Shown here in pieces: positions 31,374 through 44,600 of a DNA stretch of 64,000 bases (positions are counted from its first letter, which is position 1; each line of letters opens with the position of its first letter). The notes beneath the pieces are model-generated. The model was not told the DNA's origin. It saw only the letters and a list, made by a program, of their open reading frames with translations, and did no database searches. The stretch comes from Litsea cubeba (Eukaryota > Streptophyta > Magnoliopsida > Laurales > Lauraceae): the NCBI GenBank assembly GCA_012931725.1, contig CM022949.1:48625488-48689487 (forward strand). Reading direction: 5' to 3'. Both the position numbers and the translations under genes were made by a program.

Positions 31374-31849
31374 TAGGGGTGTACACGGATCGGATTGGTG
31401 CGGATTGAGCCAAATCCGTCACCAATCCATTACCAACGGATTGACGGATTTAAAATCCGTCACCAATCCGTTACTGTTAAAATCCGATCCGATCCGATCC
31501 GTGGAGGACCGGATCGGATTAATCCGTTCAATCTAATTTTAAAATAAAAATATCAAATATATTATAAAAAATCACATTTTGACTTCTTAAATTTTTTTTC
31601 TTATTTTAAATTTAGACATTTTAATTTATATTTAGACCATTTATATTTTTTCATTTATATTTAATGCCAACGGATTGGATCGGATTGAATCCGCGGATTG
31701 AGGGTGAAATCCGCCACCGATCCGTTGCTAACGGACTACAAAATTTTCAATCCGTCACCAATCCGTTTACCTTCGGATCGGATAAAAATCCGCGGGTCGG
31801 ATCGGATCGGATTGGATTTCCGGATCGACGGATTTTTTGTACACCCCTA
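31374..31849. mobile_element. hAT-type MITE, 476 bp
   Basis: Starts TAGGGGTGTACACGGATCGG and ends, read inward from the right, TAGGGGTGTACAAAAAATCC, the common TAGGGGTGTA terminus of plant hAT MITEs. The flanks ATTGGGTG (left) and ATTGGTGT (right) look like a diverged 8-bp duplication. The interior is full of palindromic AATCCGT / ACGGATT and GATCCGATCC repeats and has an AT-rich centre. It has no coding capacity. Confidence 0.7.
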
Positions 31850-31857
31850 ATTGGTGT

Positions 31858-33994
31858 CACATTCCAAATCTAAGAATCCTGATTAGAGTGATTTCCAAAG
31901 TATGATATGCGTACTCTTGTAAACTCGCATCTGTTCCTGACCAAGTCCTAATTCACGAAGGAGAAAATTTCACTTTCCGCATGTAAGGATTACTCACTGA
32001 CACCAGTCAATGAATATTTATTTGTGGAAGAATGTATAACATCAATATCAAAGTTATGAGCAGTCTAATAACCAATCCATTAACTATAATTTAATCGTTA
32101 ACAAAGTTAATAATTTAAATCAATTAAATGCAGTACTTGACTAAGTGCAAGATTAACTATCTAGTCTCCAGTCATAATTACCACTCTTGTACGTACTCCG
32201 ATAGCCGAAGCTAACCCTTAACCTTTCCGATCAAATATCTAATCTAAAAGCTATCAGTTATTCTCTTCGGTAACCTGAATTCATGTAACCACCAAGTATG
32301 GCACCATGAATACGACGATTCAACAATATATAAGAGCAATTAAGATTAATACATGTTATCTCAAATTTGAATTATTGAGAGATCATAATATGTAAATTAA
32401 TCGTAAACTAGGCACATTGTGTAATATGAGTAAATCATGCTTTTCGAATCAAAGATCAATTACATACTTTCATTCTAGTTGGCTACTACATAAGGTAATC
32501 CATCTTCCCTTTTAGAGAGAGGGAATCGTTGTGATGTCACCAGGGGCCCGGCCAAAAGAACTGCTCTGCTGGCTACCTGGGTTTGGAGTTCTGGTGCTCC
32601 AAACTGCCTACTGCGCAACGACGTTCAATTCTAAACCAAAATTCAACCCTGTCGAGTATCGTCTGGTCGAAACGCAGTAGTGCCGACTCATTTGATTCAA
32701 TCAATAGAACTTGAGTAAGACTTTTACATTCAATTCATTTCGAATCTTTTCGATTCCATTCTATTCATTCACTCCATTCCAATCATTTCAATCAATCTAG
32801 TCATCTACTCAGTCCGCTATTCATATCAATGTACGATACATTTGTAAGACAATAGCAATAATCAATTGAGAAGCAATACGAATAATGCATATAAACAAGT
32901 CTTGAGATATTTGAGGACAATAATAAAATCACTAGCTATATGATTAATAGAATCAAGGAGATTCACTAGTCAAACCTAATCTAATTACCCGTCATCTCTA
33001 ACCGTCTATTTCGATGTAGTCTTAGATAATTCTATGCACGTACTACAGTTTCTTGGTAGTGTGATGTTGTGTACGTGTGAGGTATATCGAATTCCCCTTA
33101 ATCAACACCCATGGTGAAGTTTTAGACAAGACGGATAAGTTCATGAGATGATCTCAGCCCAAGGACTTTCAATGGTTATAAACTTATAATTTCAATCAGT
33201 CTATGCTAATTGGTTATGATTCCATGTCTAAGGATCTACAAAGGCGGTCTTTTCTTGTCCTAAAAACTTATTAGTTCAATGTACACATCCTGACCAACCT
33301 CAGAGCCGACTAAGAAGCTTATATATGTATATCTAGGTAAATAAGATCTCATTTTTATGGTTATAAAGGAACCCAAGAAGGGTTTGGTCATCTCTCAATT
33401 GCCTATCAGTTAATCCGAGTTCAGGTTCTAAGAAGTTTGAGTATAAAAACCGCTCACTGCCTAATTTCGGTCAGGGTTCAGTCAAGAACTCGGTCCATCA
33501 AACTCGACCTCAGCTTTCTGCACAAATTTGGTCAGTAATCTGTCAGGATTCAGTTGGCCGAATTCTGGTAGAAAGTTCCAAATAAAACCTATAAAATTCT
33601 ATTTTGCATTGTTTCTCACCTCCATTCTTTCCAATATTTCATACCCATTTTCAAATGATACCAAAGACCATTTAAACATGATCCCTACGGCGATCGATGA
33701 AGAAATTGATTGCTGAAAAATGGATGAATTTTTACCAGCACAACCAGTACTCCTTTCCTCTCCAAGTAGTGCCCCTTCTCCCACTCAATAGTGTAGTACT
33801 CTTCAACCGAAGCCTTCAATGCTCCATATAAAATCTATTTCTTCAACCCACATCCATTTCAATATCATCCATTAACACTTATAAATATATAACCCATTTT
33901 ACAGTATGAATCTAATTCAAATGAAAAGGGTTGAATTAACATTCAATGGAATAACATTACTCAATCAATTAATCAATTAACATGTATAAATCTA
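31858..33994. other. AT-rich intergenic DNA
   Basis: No gene or confidently bounded repeat. The 32510-32700 part (higher GC) and 33460-33560, which has TCAGTC/GGCCGAA words, may derive from an old LTR, but I find no pair, primer site or terminus. Confidence 0.4.
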
Positions 33995-33999
33995 ACTAG

Positions 34000-34496
34000 C
34001 AAAACATGCCCACGCTTAGCACGGGCAACATAATTTATAATATTAAAAATAATAAAACTTTAAATAATAATTAGTCATAGAATAACTAAAATACTTTATG
34101 CAATAATTAAATATAATATAATATAATATAACAAAAGAGAGATTTTAAGAAAATAAGGTGAAATATAAATGAATTTAAAGAAAGAGAAATTAAAAATGAA
34201 ATTAAATGATGATTATATAACTTGTACATTCAATTCAATACATATGTGAAGACTGAGCTTAATTTCTCATAAAGGTGAGAGTTCTAAAGGTATGCTGTAG
34301 ATGCCTCCTAATTGTAAATCAAGACCAGTCACTCTTAACTCCTTCTATAAAGGACCAAGCCAATCACCCGTCTTAAAAAACAACAAATCACGATGAATAA
34401 TAATAATAACTCAACAAGTTACTGACCAAATTTCACAGATCAAGACCACAAAAACTTGCAATAATAGCAGATCAAGACCACATACTTTGGCATGAA

Positions 34497-34537
<41 letters not shown>

Positions 34538-35477
34538 TACAACAAATCTCGCAAATACTCAACAAAAATAAAAATAAAAATCTACAATGTAGAAATTTTT
34601 TTTTCTAATTTCATATAAAAGATCCATACATTCGAAATAAAAAAAAAATCTAAATAGTGAATTTGTTTTCACATCAAAACATACAGCAGATCAAACTAAA
34701 CATAAAGATTCACCAAAATAACATATCAAGAAATTACTAAAAGAAAATGAAAAAAGAAAAAGAACCAATCAAACATCAAATTAAATATCACCCTACCCAA
34801 ATTTTTATGCACAATGATTAATCCATTAGTATATAATAACTCACTGGATGTTGGGTCGCCGCAAGATTAATAAGGTGATTCTAAAGTGCATGTTGGATTG
34901 CCATTTTAGAAGCCGCATGTAATTAAAAAAAGAAATGAACTCATGAAACAAATGAAAAAATGTTAAAGATTTCAGAGTTAATTAGACCATATATATTGTT
35001 AATAGAGTTGACACTTGTATCACATTGGATGAAACCACATGTCTCAAGAGAGTTTAGGATCTATATAAATAAAATTAAGTCGGGCCCTATAAAAATTCAA
35101 AAAATTGTAAAGATTTGAAGATATTTTTCCAGTCATTTAAGTACAAGAGAACTTTAAGAAAACTGAAATCTATTTTCATAGAGATGTAAAAGATGGTTAA
35201 TTTAAAATCTAAATCACTAAATGATAGGTTCCCAATTTGAGTTAAATATGTTTACTTAGATACAATGAACCGATGGGGATTTGATTAAATGGATCAAATT
35301 TAGAAAGAGCTTGGTGAGACCTTTTAAGCTAATTAATATTAGGAGGTTTAAAAGTCAAAATCATATGCTCCCATCTATTTTGACGCAGAAGTGGGCAAGG
35401 AAGAGAGTAGGATAGAGATAATTTAGGAAATCATGTTTACCCAATTTTTAAATATGGGTCCCATGTAGATAGTTTTA
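34000..35477. other. AT-rich segment between the two Helitron 3' ends
   Basis: No gene. Contains a 38-base poly(A) run (34498-34535). It is either the body of a second Helitron or flanking DNA acquired by terminator bypass. Confidence 0.45.
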
Positions 35478-38072
35478 ACTAGCAAAACCCGTGGATAACC
35501 ACGAAACCACCAAATGCACAGACTGATCTGAATTATTTTTTAATAAATTTATTAATTAGTAAACTTGTAAGTCCTTTTTTTTTTGTTGCTAATTTGATCT
35601 TTATATTTTTTTTTCAAATATTTTATTCTTTAGGTGAGGCATGAATTGATTAAGAAATATCAAATGATCATAGACCTAACAAATTGACCTGATATATTTA
35701 AGTGAGACCAAGATGAATGGGGTCCATCATCTCTATTCTAACCTTGATAAAATCATATGATGCGGGCTGGAACGCATTAATTGATTGATAAAGATCAAAT
35801 GATCATAGACCTCTCAAATTGACCAAACCTAAACTATTTAAGTGGGACCCCCAAGATGAATGGGGTCCACCATCTATATTCTAACCGTCCATAAAACCAT
35901 ATTATGCAGGATGGGACCCATGAATTGATTAAGAAAGATTAAAGGATCAAATGATCGCAGACCTAACAAATTGACCTAATATATTTAAGTGGGACCCAGA
36001 TGAATGGGGTCCACCATCTTTATTCTATCCATCCATAAAATCAAATGATGCGGGCCGGGACCCATTAGTTGATTGATAAAGCGCAAATGATCATAGACCT
36101 CTCAAATTGACCAAACCTAGCCTATTTAAGTGGGACCCCCAAGATGAATGGGGTCCACCATCTATATTCTAACCGTCCATAAAATCATATGATGCGGGCT
36201 GGGACCCATGAATTGCTTGATAAAGATCAAATGATCAAATGATCAAAGACCTCACAAATTGACCAAACCTAACCTGTTTAAGTGGAACCCCCCAGATGAA
36301 TGGGGTCCACCATATCTATTCTAGCCGTCCATAAAACCATACTATGCGGGATGGGACCCATGAATTGATTAAGAAAGATCAAAGGATCAAATGAACGTAG
36401 ACCTAACAAATTGACCAAATATTTTTAAGTGGGACCCAGATGAATGGGGTCCACCATCTTTATTCTAACCGTCCATAAAATCAAATGATGCGGGCCGGGA
36501 CCCATGAATTGATTGATAAAGATCAAATGATCAAATGATCATAGACCTCTCAAATTGACCAAACCTGACCTATTTAAGTGGGACCCCAAGATGAATGGGG
36601 TCCACCATCTATATTCTAACCATCCATGAAACAATATGATGCGGGATGGACCCATGAATTGCTTGATAAAGATCAAAGGATCAAATGATCATAAACCTCA
36701 CAAATTGACCAAACCTAACCTATTTAAGTGGAACCCCCCAGATGAATGGGGTCCACCATCTCTATTCTAGCCGTCCATAAAACCATATTATGCGGGATGA
36801 GACCCATGAATTGATTTAAAAAGATCAAAGGATCAAATGATCGTAGACCTAACAAATTGACCAAATATTTTTAAGTGAGACCCAGATGAATGGGGTCCAC
36901 AATCTTTATTCTAACCGTCCATAAAATCAAATAATGCGGGCCGAGACCCATGAGTTGATTGATAAAGATCAAATGATCATAAACCTCTCAAATTGACCAA
37001 ACCTAACCTATTTAAGTGGGACCCTCAAGATAAATGGGGTCCACCATCTATATTCTAACCGTCCATGAAATAATCCGATGCGGGCTGGGACCCATGAATT
37101 GTTTGATAATGATTAAAGTATTAAATGATCATAGACCTCACAAATTGACCAAACCTAACCTATTTAAGTGAAACCCCCCAGATGAATGGGGTCCATCATC
37201 TTTATTCTAACCGTCCATAAAACTATATTATGCGGGATGGGACCCATGAATTGATTTAAAAAGATCAAAGGATCAAATGATCGTAGCCCTAAACAATTGA
37301 TCAAATATGTTTAAGTGAGACCCAGATGAATGGGGTCTACCATCTCTATTGTAACCGTCCATAAAATCATATGATGCGGGCCGGGAACCATGAATTGATT
37401 GATAAAGTTCAAATGATCATAGACATCATAAATTGACCAAACCTAATTTATTTAAGTGGGACCCCCAAAGATGAATGGAGTCCACCATCTATATTCTAAC
37501 CGTTCATAAAACCATATGATGTGGGCTGGGACCCATGAATTGCTTGATAAAGGTCAAAGGATCAAATGATCATAGACCTCACAAATTGACCAAACCTAAC
37601 CTATTTAAGTGAAATCCCCCAAATGAATGGGGTCCACCATCTCTATTCTAACCATCCATAAAATCATATTATGCGGGATGAGACCCATGAATTGATTAAG
37701 AAAGATCAAATGATCAAATGATCATAGACCTAACAAATTGACCAAATATTTTTAAGTGGGACCCAGGTGAATGGGATCCACCATCTTTATTCTAACCGTC
37801 CATAAAATCAAATGATGCGGGCCGGGACCCATGAATTGATTGATATAAATTTAGCACATCTGGTGTGTTGGCTTATTTAGGAATTTCATGGAGAGATTTT
37901 AGGCTTTTGAGTGGAAGATGATTCTTCATGAAGAGATTTTAGTTCTTTTGAGTGTGTAATAGATATAGAGATTTTAGGGATAAGGGCAACTCCGAAAATG
38001 ACATTGCAAAAAGCTTGAGGTTGCGCCACGTGTCTTTATGTGAGGAAGAGTACATCCCTTTAGTAATATAGA
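35478..38072 (-). mobile_element. Inner Helitron unit, 2.6 kb, sharing the 5' end
   Basis: The minus strand carries a hairpin CGTGGTTATCCACG, then GGTTTTG and CTAGT ending at 35478, followed by T. From the 5' TC at 38072 this bounds a 2,595-bp unit made mostly of the tandem array. It is the simplest complete Helitron here. Confidence 0.68.
35640..37846. repeat. Tandem array of ~147-bp monomers with A-B-C higher-order structure
   Basis: Fifteen monomers, each centred on GATGAATGGGGTCCACCATC and ending GGGACCCATGAATTG. Three subtypes differ consistently. A has AACAAATTGACCAAATAT and a single short CCCAGATG. B has CTCTCAAATTGACC with CCCCCAAGATG. C has CTCACAAATTGACC with CCCCCCAGATG. Reading left to right the order is A B A B C A B C A B C A B C A, so the array grew as a three-monomer (about 445-bp) unit. 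It lies wholly inside the Helitron. Confidence 0.85.
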
Positions 38073-40080
38073 TAAAATGGTCCCACGTAAATAACAAATT
38101 AAAGAAAGATGGGTATGATCCCTCATCAGGTTTGCATAGATAACGAAAGAAAGTTGATGATCTCTCATCAACTTAGATGGGTGCATGAGTCAAACCTGAT
38201 GGGCTCCATGGAATGGGTAATGGTCGATCTTTGATCAAATGGGCCCCATGCAGATATTTTAATTAAATAGCCCAAGTAAATCAAGATTGGTATTATCCCT
38301 TATCTATTCTTGAACAGAGGTGTAAAATCTTTATATAGCAGTGGGTCATATCTATTATCATGTAATGGTAACGAAGGATTAGTTCCACCCGATAGATAAC
38401 TGTGGATCTGGTCCGGTGTAGATAGATTAATTAAATGGTTTTCATATAATAAAATTGTAGGAAATCAATTAGGGGTACTACTCTTATAAATAAAGATCTC
38501 AACTCTAAGGATTTGAGTGGTTAAGAAAGGTTAGTAGATCTCTAAGACTTCTCTCTAAGTTAAATAGAATCAAAATCAATTTTGCAATTGAAATCAAAAT
38601 TGAACTCCAATTTTTCAATCAATTTCAAAATCGGACTTCAATTTCGAAATCGAATCCAACACCTATAATATATAATATCTGCTCAATACTTGCATCTTTT
38701 TGGTGCTTTTCCACTCTAATTTCTTCTTTTGGCTCAATCAAGTAAAACCCCCAATTGTGGAATGCCCGTCTTTGGTGCAGGCACTCCCTTCAAAAAGGCG
38801 GTAAAAGGAGTGCCAATATCAACCTCAAACCCAACCCCCCCCCCCCCCCCCCCCCCCCCCGTCTTTGGTGCACTCCCTTCAAAAAGGTGGTAAAAGGAGT
38901 GCCAATATCTAAGCTTAGATCATCGTTGGATAGATAGACCTTACCAATGTTGTGATGTAAAGAGGGTGGCGATGAATACCAATGTTGTGATGTAAAGAGG
39001 GTGGCGATGAATGTGAGCTTGATGAAGAGACCGCTTGTAGGAGAAGATGAAAAGAAGCTTGAACATAGAGATGGTGCCTTCTTATTCCACATGCAAGGCC
39101 GCTTGAGTTGTGTTGCAAGAAGGAAGGAAATGGTAATGAAGAAGATGAAAAGACAGATAAATCCCTTGTCTAGAAAAATGGAGGATGGAGTTGTGTTAGA
39201 TTTACACATGAAATCTTTCTTGTAGTTGAGATGGGGAAGAAGGGAAAGTATAGTTGAAGAAGAGAAGGAGGAGGGAAGAGCTCTCAGCTGAATATGGAAA
39301 CAGAGGAGGTGAAGGACGTTGCAGTGGCTGGGTTGGGGTTTTAAAAGGGTATTACTTGCTGGTTTTGCATGCAAGTGTTTTAGGAAATCTGGGACAAGGG
39401 TTTCTTGAATGGATTTGGGCAGGAAATGGGTCGGATTGGATCCAATTGGCTTGGGCTAAAACATGAAAATGATGTAGGGAAAATGTTTGATGTAATGTAT
39501 ATGAAGGCCCACTCGTACTAGAAATACACCCACAAAAATAAAACTATTAAAAGATCATATAACTCTACCTAACTAAGGTCAAACCCCATTAATCTACTAA
39601 TCCAACATAAAACCATTCAAAACACATATTAGGAACCTATATAGGATTAATTAGGCATTGATCACATTAAAACGTGGGGTCGGGGTCTTACATTGGGTGC
39701 TCTAGATAGGAAGGAATTGGCTAGATCACTTACTTGTTATTACTATAATAAAGAAGATGATTTCAAGAGGGATCACCCGAAGTGGACCGGAAAACGGACT
39801 TGATAAAGGTAGAATTTAAACCAGAAATGCAAGTGTAGTAGAAATCTCGGACAACGGTGACAGAACAATACATTCGATCACCAAATATATGATCATTCTA
39901 CTAATTCATAGATTCTTAATTCTGGTTATGACTATGATATATTTCCTAGTAAAGTTATGTTTTACACCTATACATTTTGTGCTAAAGAATCTATTTTTAT
40001 AGAAATAATCTAGAATGAAAGAGAATTGAACAAAAAAAAAAAGGAAGTAAAAACCAAGATGTTTGACAGAATACTTCAAA
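38073..40080. other. Intergenic DNA with a poly(C) tract and short duplications
   Basis: A run of 26 C (38835-38860) is flanked by two copies of a ~48-bp sequence (about 38764-38810 and 38861-38911), each containing the near-palindrome GGAGTGCC...GGCACTCC. A second short direct repeat, ACCAATGTTGTGATGTAAAG, begins at 38942 and 38980. The small frames here have no similarity I recognise. Near 39673-39693 GGGGTCGGGGTCTTACA resembles the end of the Gypsy LTR seen at 14650-14665. Confidence 0.5.
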
Positions 40081-41626
40081 CTTTAATGAACATGATACAT
40101 ATTTCAGACATGAGAAGAAACCTGATTTCCTGGGTGACTTGGACTCAAAAGGTTACAAATGCATTGAAATAGATGGAGTCATCAAGATGGTTAAGGGGAG
40201 CTAAGGTTGACAAAAAGGCTCAAATGGTCAAAAATCTTTACAAGTAGATAGAAAGTGTAGCTACAGGTGGAGCAACTTCAATGGAAATCTAGTTCAGGTG
40301 GAGCAAGATGTAATGAGATTATCGAAAGTGCGATAGGCTTTTCAAAAGATGCATCTAGAGGTTGACCAAAACTGCATGAATGATGGAAAGAGCACTAGAT
40401 AAAGGAAAAGAATGGAAGACTAACAAAGTCTCGAGCTCGGAGAGGCATGCATTCAAAAGAGGATTGCTTTTGCCTAGACAATTGGAAGTGGAGACTAGTT
40501 GCGTGTTCAGGATGCTCACAAGGACGACAACAGATGGAAGAAATCACTTCAGAAGAACAAGATATGGGTGTAGAGTGTCAAAAAAGTGAATATAGAAAAA
40601 GTTCAATCCTAAATTAGATTTGAACAGTTCTACATAATGTTGATTGTACTCAATGGGCTAAGGTGGTGTAGGAGCCATATCCTCATAGGGATGCAAGATT
40701 GTACCCTTCAAGAAGATACTTAGAGGACAAAGAAATTAAATGTTATTTTCAAGGTGGTTTTAAGTTCAATGGATTCTAAGTCAAGGTGAAGATTGTTAGA
40801 TTATATCTTGTATTCTAGGTTAATCTAATTGATTCATCTAGGCTAGCTAATACCTAGACTGTTGGAATGGCTATAGAATTGTAACTACTGTCAAAACAGA
40901 ATGTAAATGAAACAATAGTACCCGAGTGTTGATGACTGCAACTGTGATTTGTTGGCGGAAGTCGAAGAGCAGCTATGGCATCAGATATGTGACCGAGGTA
41001 TGTCTGATGTTGCTCTCTTTAGGACGAGTTCCGCCCCTTAGGATAAAATCCAAGTGCGAAGGTTCTCAGCAGAACCGCCCCCAAGATACAACGGCCTTCC
41101 TTGATTCAGGTCTGGTCGCAATGCAGCCCGAAAGAGAAGACTCCTTTTAGAATGCTCAATACTCAGAGGAAAAACAGTAAAGAGAAGAAGAAAAATAATT
41201 TTCTGTATTTTTTCAAGAATAGAAGACTCCTAATTTATATTGTGATTAGAGACCGTTGGGTCATTAATCCTCATTAAGTCACAACGTTAAAACACATTAA
41301 AATAGAGATTAAAATCGGTTTAATGCTCAATGTTTAAAAACATTAAATCAACAATTAAACAGTTTGGTCGACAGTCATGCCGAGCTCAGTTCACTGAGTT
41401 CGGCCATGATGGCAGCTATCATGCTGAGTCCGGGACCGAAACTATCATGGTCCCATATCTATATGGGTCCCTCTAGGCCAACTGGCCTGGATTTGCACCC
41501 CCCTGCGCGCGATATACACGCAGGATGCGCGTCGCGGACGCACGCCCGGTTAAACGTTTTCCGGACCCATGACCTCGGGTCAAGCCTGGCTCGCGTGCGT
41601 GCGTAGGGCCCATGGCAAAAGCCTAC
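40081..41626 (+). mobile_element. Degenerate Ty1/Copia remnant (pre-integrase fragment and probable 3' LTR)
   Basis: Around 40108-40200, with one frameshift, the plus strand reads RRNLIS then LGDLDSKGYKCIEIDGVIKM and VKGS, the GAG-pre-integrase region of Copia elements (family: RKNLISLG.LDS.GYK...G..KV.KG). Stops follow. At 40780-40793 TCAAGGTGAAGATTG resembles the Copia polypurine region, followed by TGTTAGATTATATC, the probable LTR start (40794). The other LTR end is inferred at CCTACA (41626). The bulk of pol is deleted. Confidence 0.5.
40794..41626 (+). repeat. Probable 3' LTR of the Copia remnant
   Basis: About 833 bp with TG...CA borders. Contains a TTTATATTG TATA-like box near 41233 and GAGCTCAGTTCACTGAGTTCGGCC near 41381, a motif also multiplied in the unrelated Gypsy LTRs. 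No partner LTR, so borders are provisional. Confidence 0.35.
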
Positions 41627-44600
41627 AATAGTTGTTAAAGTGTAAAGGAATTAAAACACTTATAAATCATCTCCAAAAGTTGAACTTTAGCAATGTGGGA
41701 TTGATTTTTTTCAATAGCCTACATTACCCATAAAGCAAAAAGCACTAAAAGAAAAAACATCTTTTACAAAAAACACCTTAAGAATGTTTTGAAACACAAA
41801 AAACCCAACATAGACTTAGGGTTTGAAGGTATTTTGGTCTTTTATATAAGAGATTTTTTAGGAATTAAGGAGGTGTTTGGAAATCAAATATTTCTAAAGA
41901 TTTTGCTATATTATCTCATACTTTAGAATGTAATCTACATACCTAAAAACTAGGTATTTGTATAACTTAGAAAGTATCCGATAATATCTCACTTTCTTAT
42001 AAAAATATTTATATTATAGTATTCAAGTATATGCCGTATAAAACAATCTTTCATTAAAAAAAAAATAACCAAAACAAGGGCCAAGAGTATGTCCTAATAA
42101 GAGTGAAATTTTATGAGAAACTCTCACCATGGTGGCCCACTACATTTTTTTTAAATATTGATGCTTTCTATACGAATCCTACTATGACTCTCAATCTTAG
42201 ACGGGCCCTTAGTATTTATAAATTTTATGTGGGTCCCATAGCCTTATCATAATTACATAGTTTCTTTATTGATTACTAATATTAGGTGGGTCCTACAATT
42301 ATCACATTAGATAATTTCTACCATGATTACCAACATTAATGGCCCCCTAGTGATGACTATAATTAACTCGGTTAATATGACTGTTAACATGAAATGAGTC
42401 TTGCATTGATTTTTCATAAATGGATTCTACTATAATCACCATTGGATGTATTACATTATGGTTATTAACATTTGGTGGACCCATATTGATTAAGTTACAT
42501 TACTCTTGGGTAACATTCAGTCTAATGATTTTGTAATTAGATGGGCCCTACGATGGGACTACCAGTTAGTGGGTTTTCATTGGGTTAATCATCTTGATTT
42601 CTCTATTCATTTCTTATTTCGGTGCATCATCGAATGAAGATTTTATAAATTGCCAACCACATCAAGGTATATTGAAATTTGTAGAAATTGCCAAACACCA
42701 TAAATAATATAATATTATAATATGACATTATTTTGTTCTGTGATAATGAAATCTTACAATATTTAAATTTGGTGATTTCATTCATTATTGACTTAACTTC
42801 TAACCCTAACCCAAAGAGGATAGAGAGAGAAATGAATAATACTTGAGTGTTTTCTATTTCCAGTGGATGTAAGCACACTCCATACCATGTAAAATCTTAT
42901 TGTGTTTATCTATATGATTGCTTGATTGGATCATTTCCTTATTCATGGGGTGATTGTGTGTCAATTGCAGGTTTACCTTTGCACTCGAACGGATGGTAAT
43001 ATTTGATTTAGGCCATATCATTTTTGTATCTCACAAGCATTTATAGAAGATCTAGAATTTTTAAGCATTATATGTTGTTTTATGTAAACCTCTTCTCGAA
43101 GAACGCTATATAAAAGGGTTTTTTTCCATATACAATTGTGAATTAGCCGACTAATACCAGATGTGACAGTCAAAACTGTTTAAATTGTAGCACTGACTTA
43201 TTGAAATTCTCATCATAGTTCTAGTCTTTTGTCATAGCCTAGGAATGCCCTATATTTATTAATAGTGCCATTAGCGTTTCTTTTTATCTTAAATCCCACT
43301 GCACCTAACAAATGTTGGGTTTAACTCGTTTGAAAACATCAAAAAAGGCCCTTTTGTTTTCTCTTATGGAATGATTTAGCTTTGTTTTAGGGTCAGAATG
43401 GAGTTCAACATCGTATGGGGTAGAAATATTAGAAATCATTACATGAAACCTCTTGTATTATGGATTTTGAATTGTTTTGTGCTTCTTGCCACTCACCCTA
43501 GTAGGGAGGTTTTGCCAAAAAAAACTTGTTGGAACATCTTTAGCTTGAGTGAAACACTAAGGCGATCACCGGCTATAACAAATAAATTCTTGGGCAAAAG
43601 ATTTTCGCTTTTCATGAAGACATGAAGAGGATTTAAACTAATGAAAATCCTCACTTTTGAGTATTTTCAAGTCCAACCTTTGCCCATGCATAGAATTTGG
43701 ACGTCCTCACTTTTGTAGATTTTTGCGCACCAAAACTAATTATCAGCTATATGCATTGATATAAACTGAAATCAATGTAAAATCCCCAGCTATTCAAATC
43801 TTCAATAAGGAATTATTATTTCAGGGTCACTGAGGAATCTTTAGATTTCTAGATTCCTCACCAATTACCCAAATGTGCTTTAAGGTATGAGGCAAGGAAT
43901 TATTCCTAGAAAGTGCCAAAGGAAATTGGATGAGATGGAGCATCAAACCCTTTTGCAGTGTAAAACAAGAAGATCAACAAACAAATTTTGTCCACTGGGA
44001 TATTTTTTTTCTCAAAAGACACATGAAGAGGTGGGACCTATATGCTTACGTGGATCAAGGAAACAAAGGTTTAGCCTTGCTTTCTTGGTTTTCTTTCCAA
44101 CCGTTTCCCAACTTTAAGAATGGGAATTTGGTGGCAAAACAACCGAAACATGTAATTCTTTCCGAAGGAAACATTCACCCAATCTGAACTCTGGCTAGTG
44201 TTTAATGGAAGTAAATCAGGTGGTGAACATGATAGTAGTATATAGTAGATGGTGGGACAATTGGCTCTTGTTGAATATGCATCACAATGGGCACAGATGA
44301 TGGGTCCACCGATATACGGTGAGAACTACCTGAATGTGCATCATAGTGGGCAGACAATGGATGTATATACAGACTGGCCTCACAATGAAAACAAGTGATT
44401 TGTGGATCATTAAATGGAATCGGCAAGCTCGATGTAGAGGCAGACTAGATGGTAAATCTTGACGAGCAAATAGAAAATCAAAATCATTTCAAATAACATG
44501 ATTAAAGAACCAGTTGAAAGAAGAAGGCATTTATAGCTTTTTTTAGTCTTTGCTGTACTTCAAGATAACACATTTGTTGGTGTGAGAGGCCATTTTCTAT

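Larger units (their letters stand above)
33995..38072 (-). mobile_element. Non-autonomous Helitron, 4.1 kb (outer limits)
   Basis: On the minus strand the 5' end is TCTATATTACTAAAGGGATG (from 38072), the usual TC start, preceded by host A. The 3' end is at 33995: hairpin GCCCGTGCTAAGCGTGGGC (8-bp stem, two G-U pairs, TAA loop), eight bases, then CTAGT, followed by host T. Insertion between A and T and a CTRRT end after a hairpin are the diagnostic Helitron features. A second, equally good 3' end lies inside at 35478, so the element may be 2.6 kb with a neighbour, or 4.1 kb after terminator bypass. No Rep/helicase frame is present. Confidence 0.7.

Noticed and set aside
32510..33560. Solo LTR
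   Set aside because: GC-richer patches only; no TG...CA pair, TSD or primer site.
35640..37846. CRISPR-like or simple satellite array
   Set aside because: Repeats are contiguous with no spacers, in plant DNA, and lie within a Helitron.
38790..39374. 194-codon minus-strand frame
   Set aside because: Spans the poly(C) tract and short duplications; glycine run is from the homopolymer and no family match is apparent.
39673..39693. GGGGTCGGGGTCTTACA as a solo LTR end
   Set aside because: Similar to the Gypsy LTR edge, but no matching start or target duplication could be found.
42627..44187. Several 70-85 codon frames
   Set aside because: Chance frames in AT-rich DNA, no similarity, no splice or start context.
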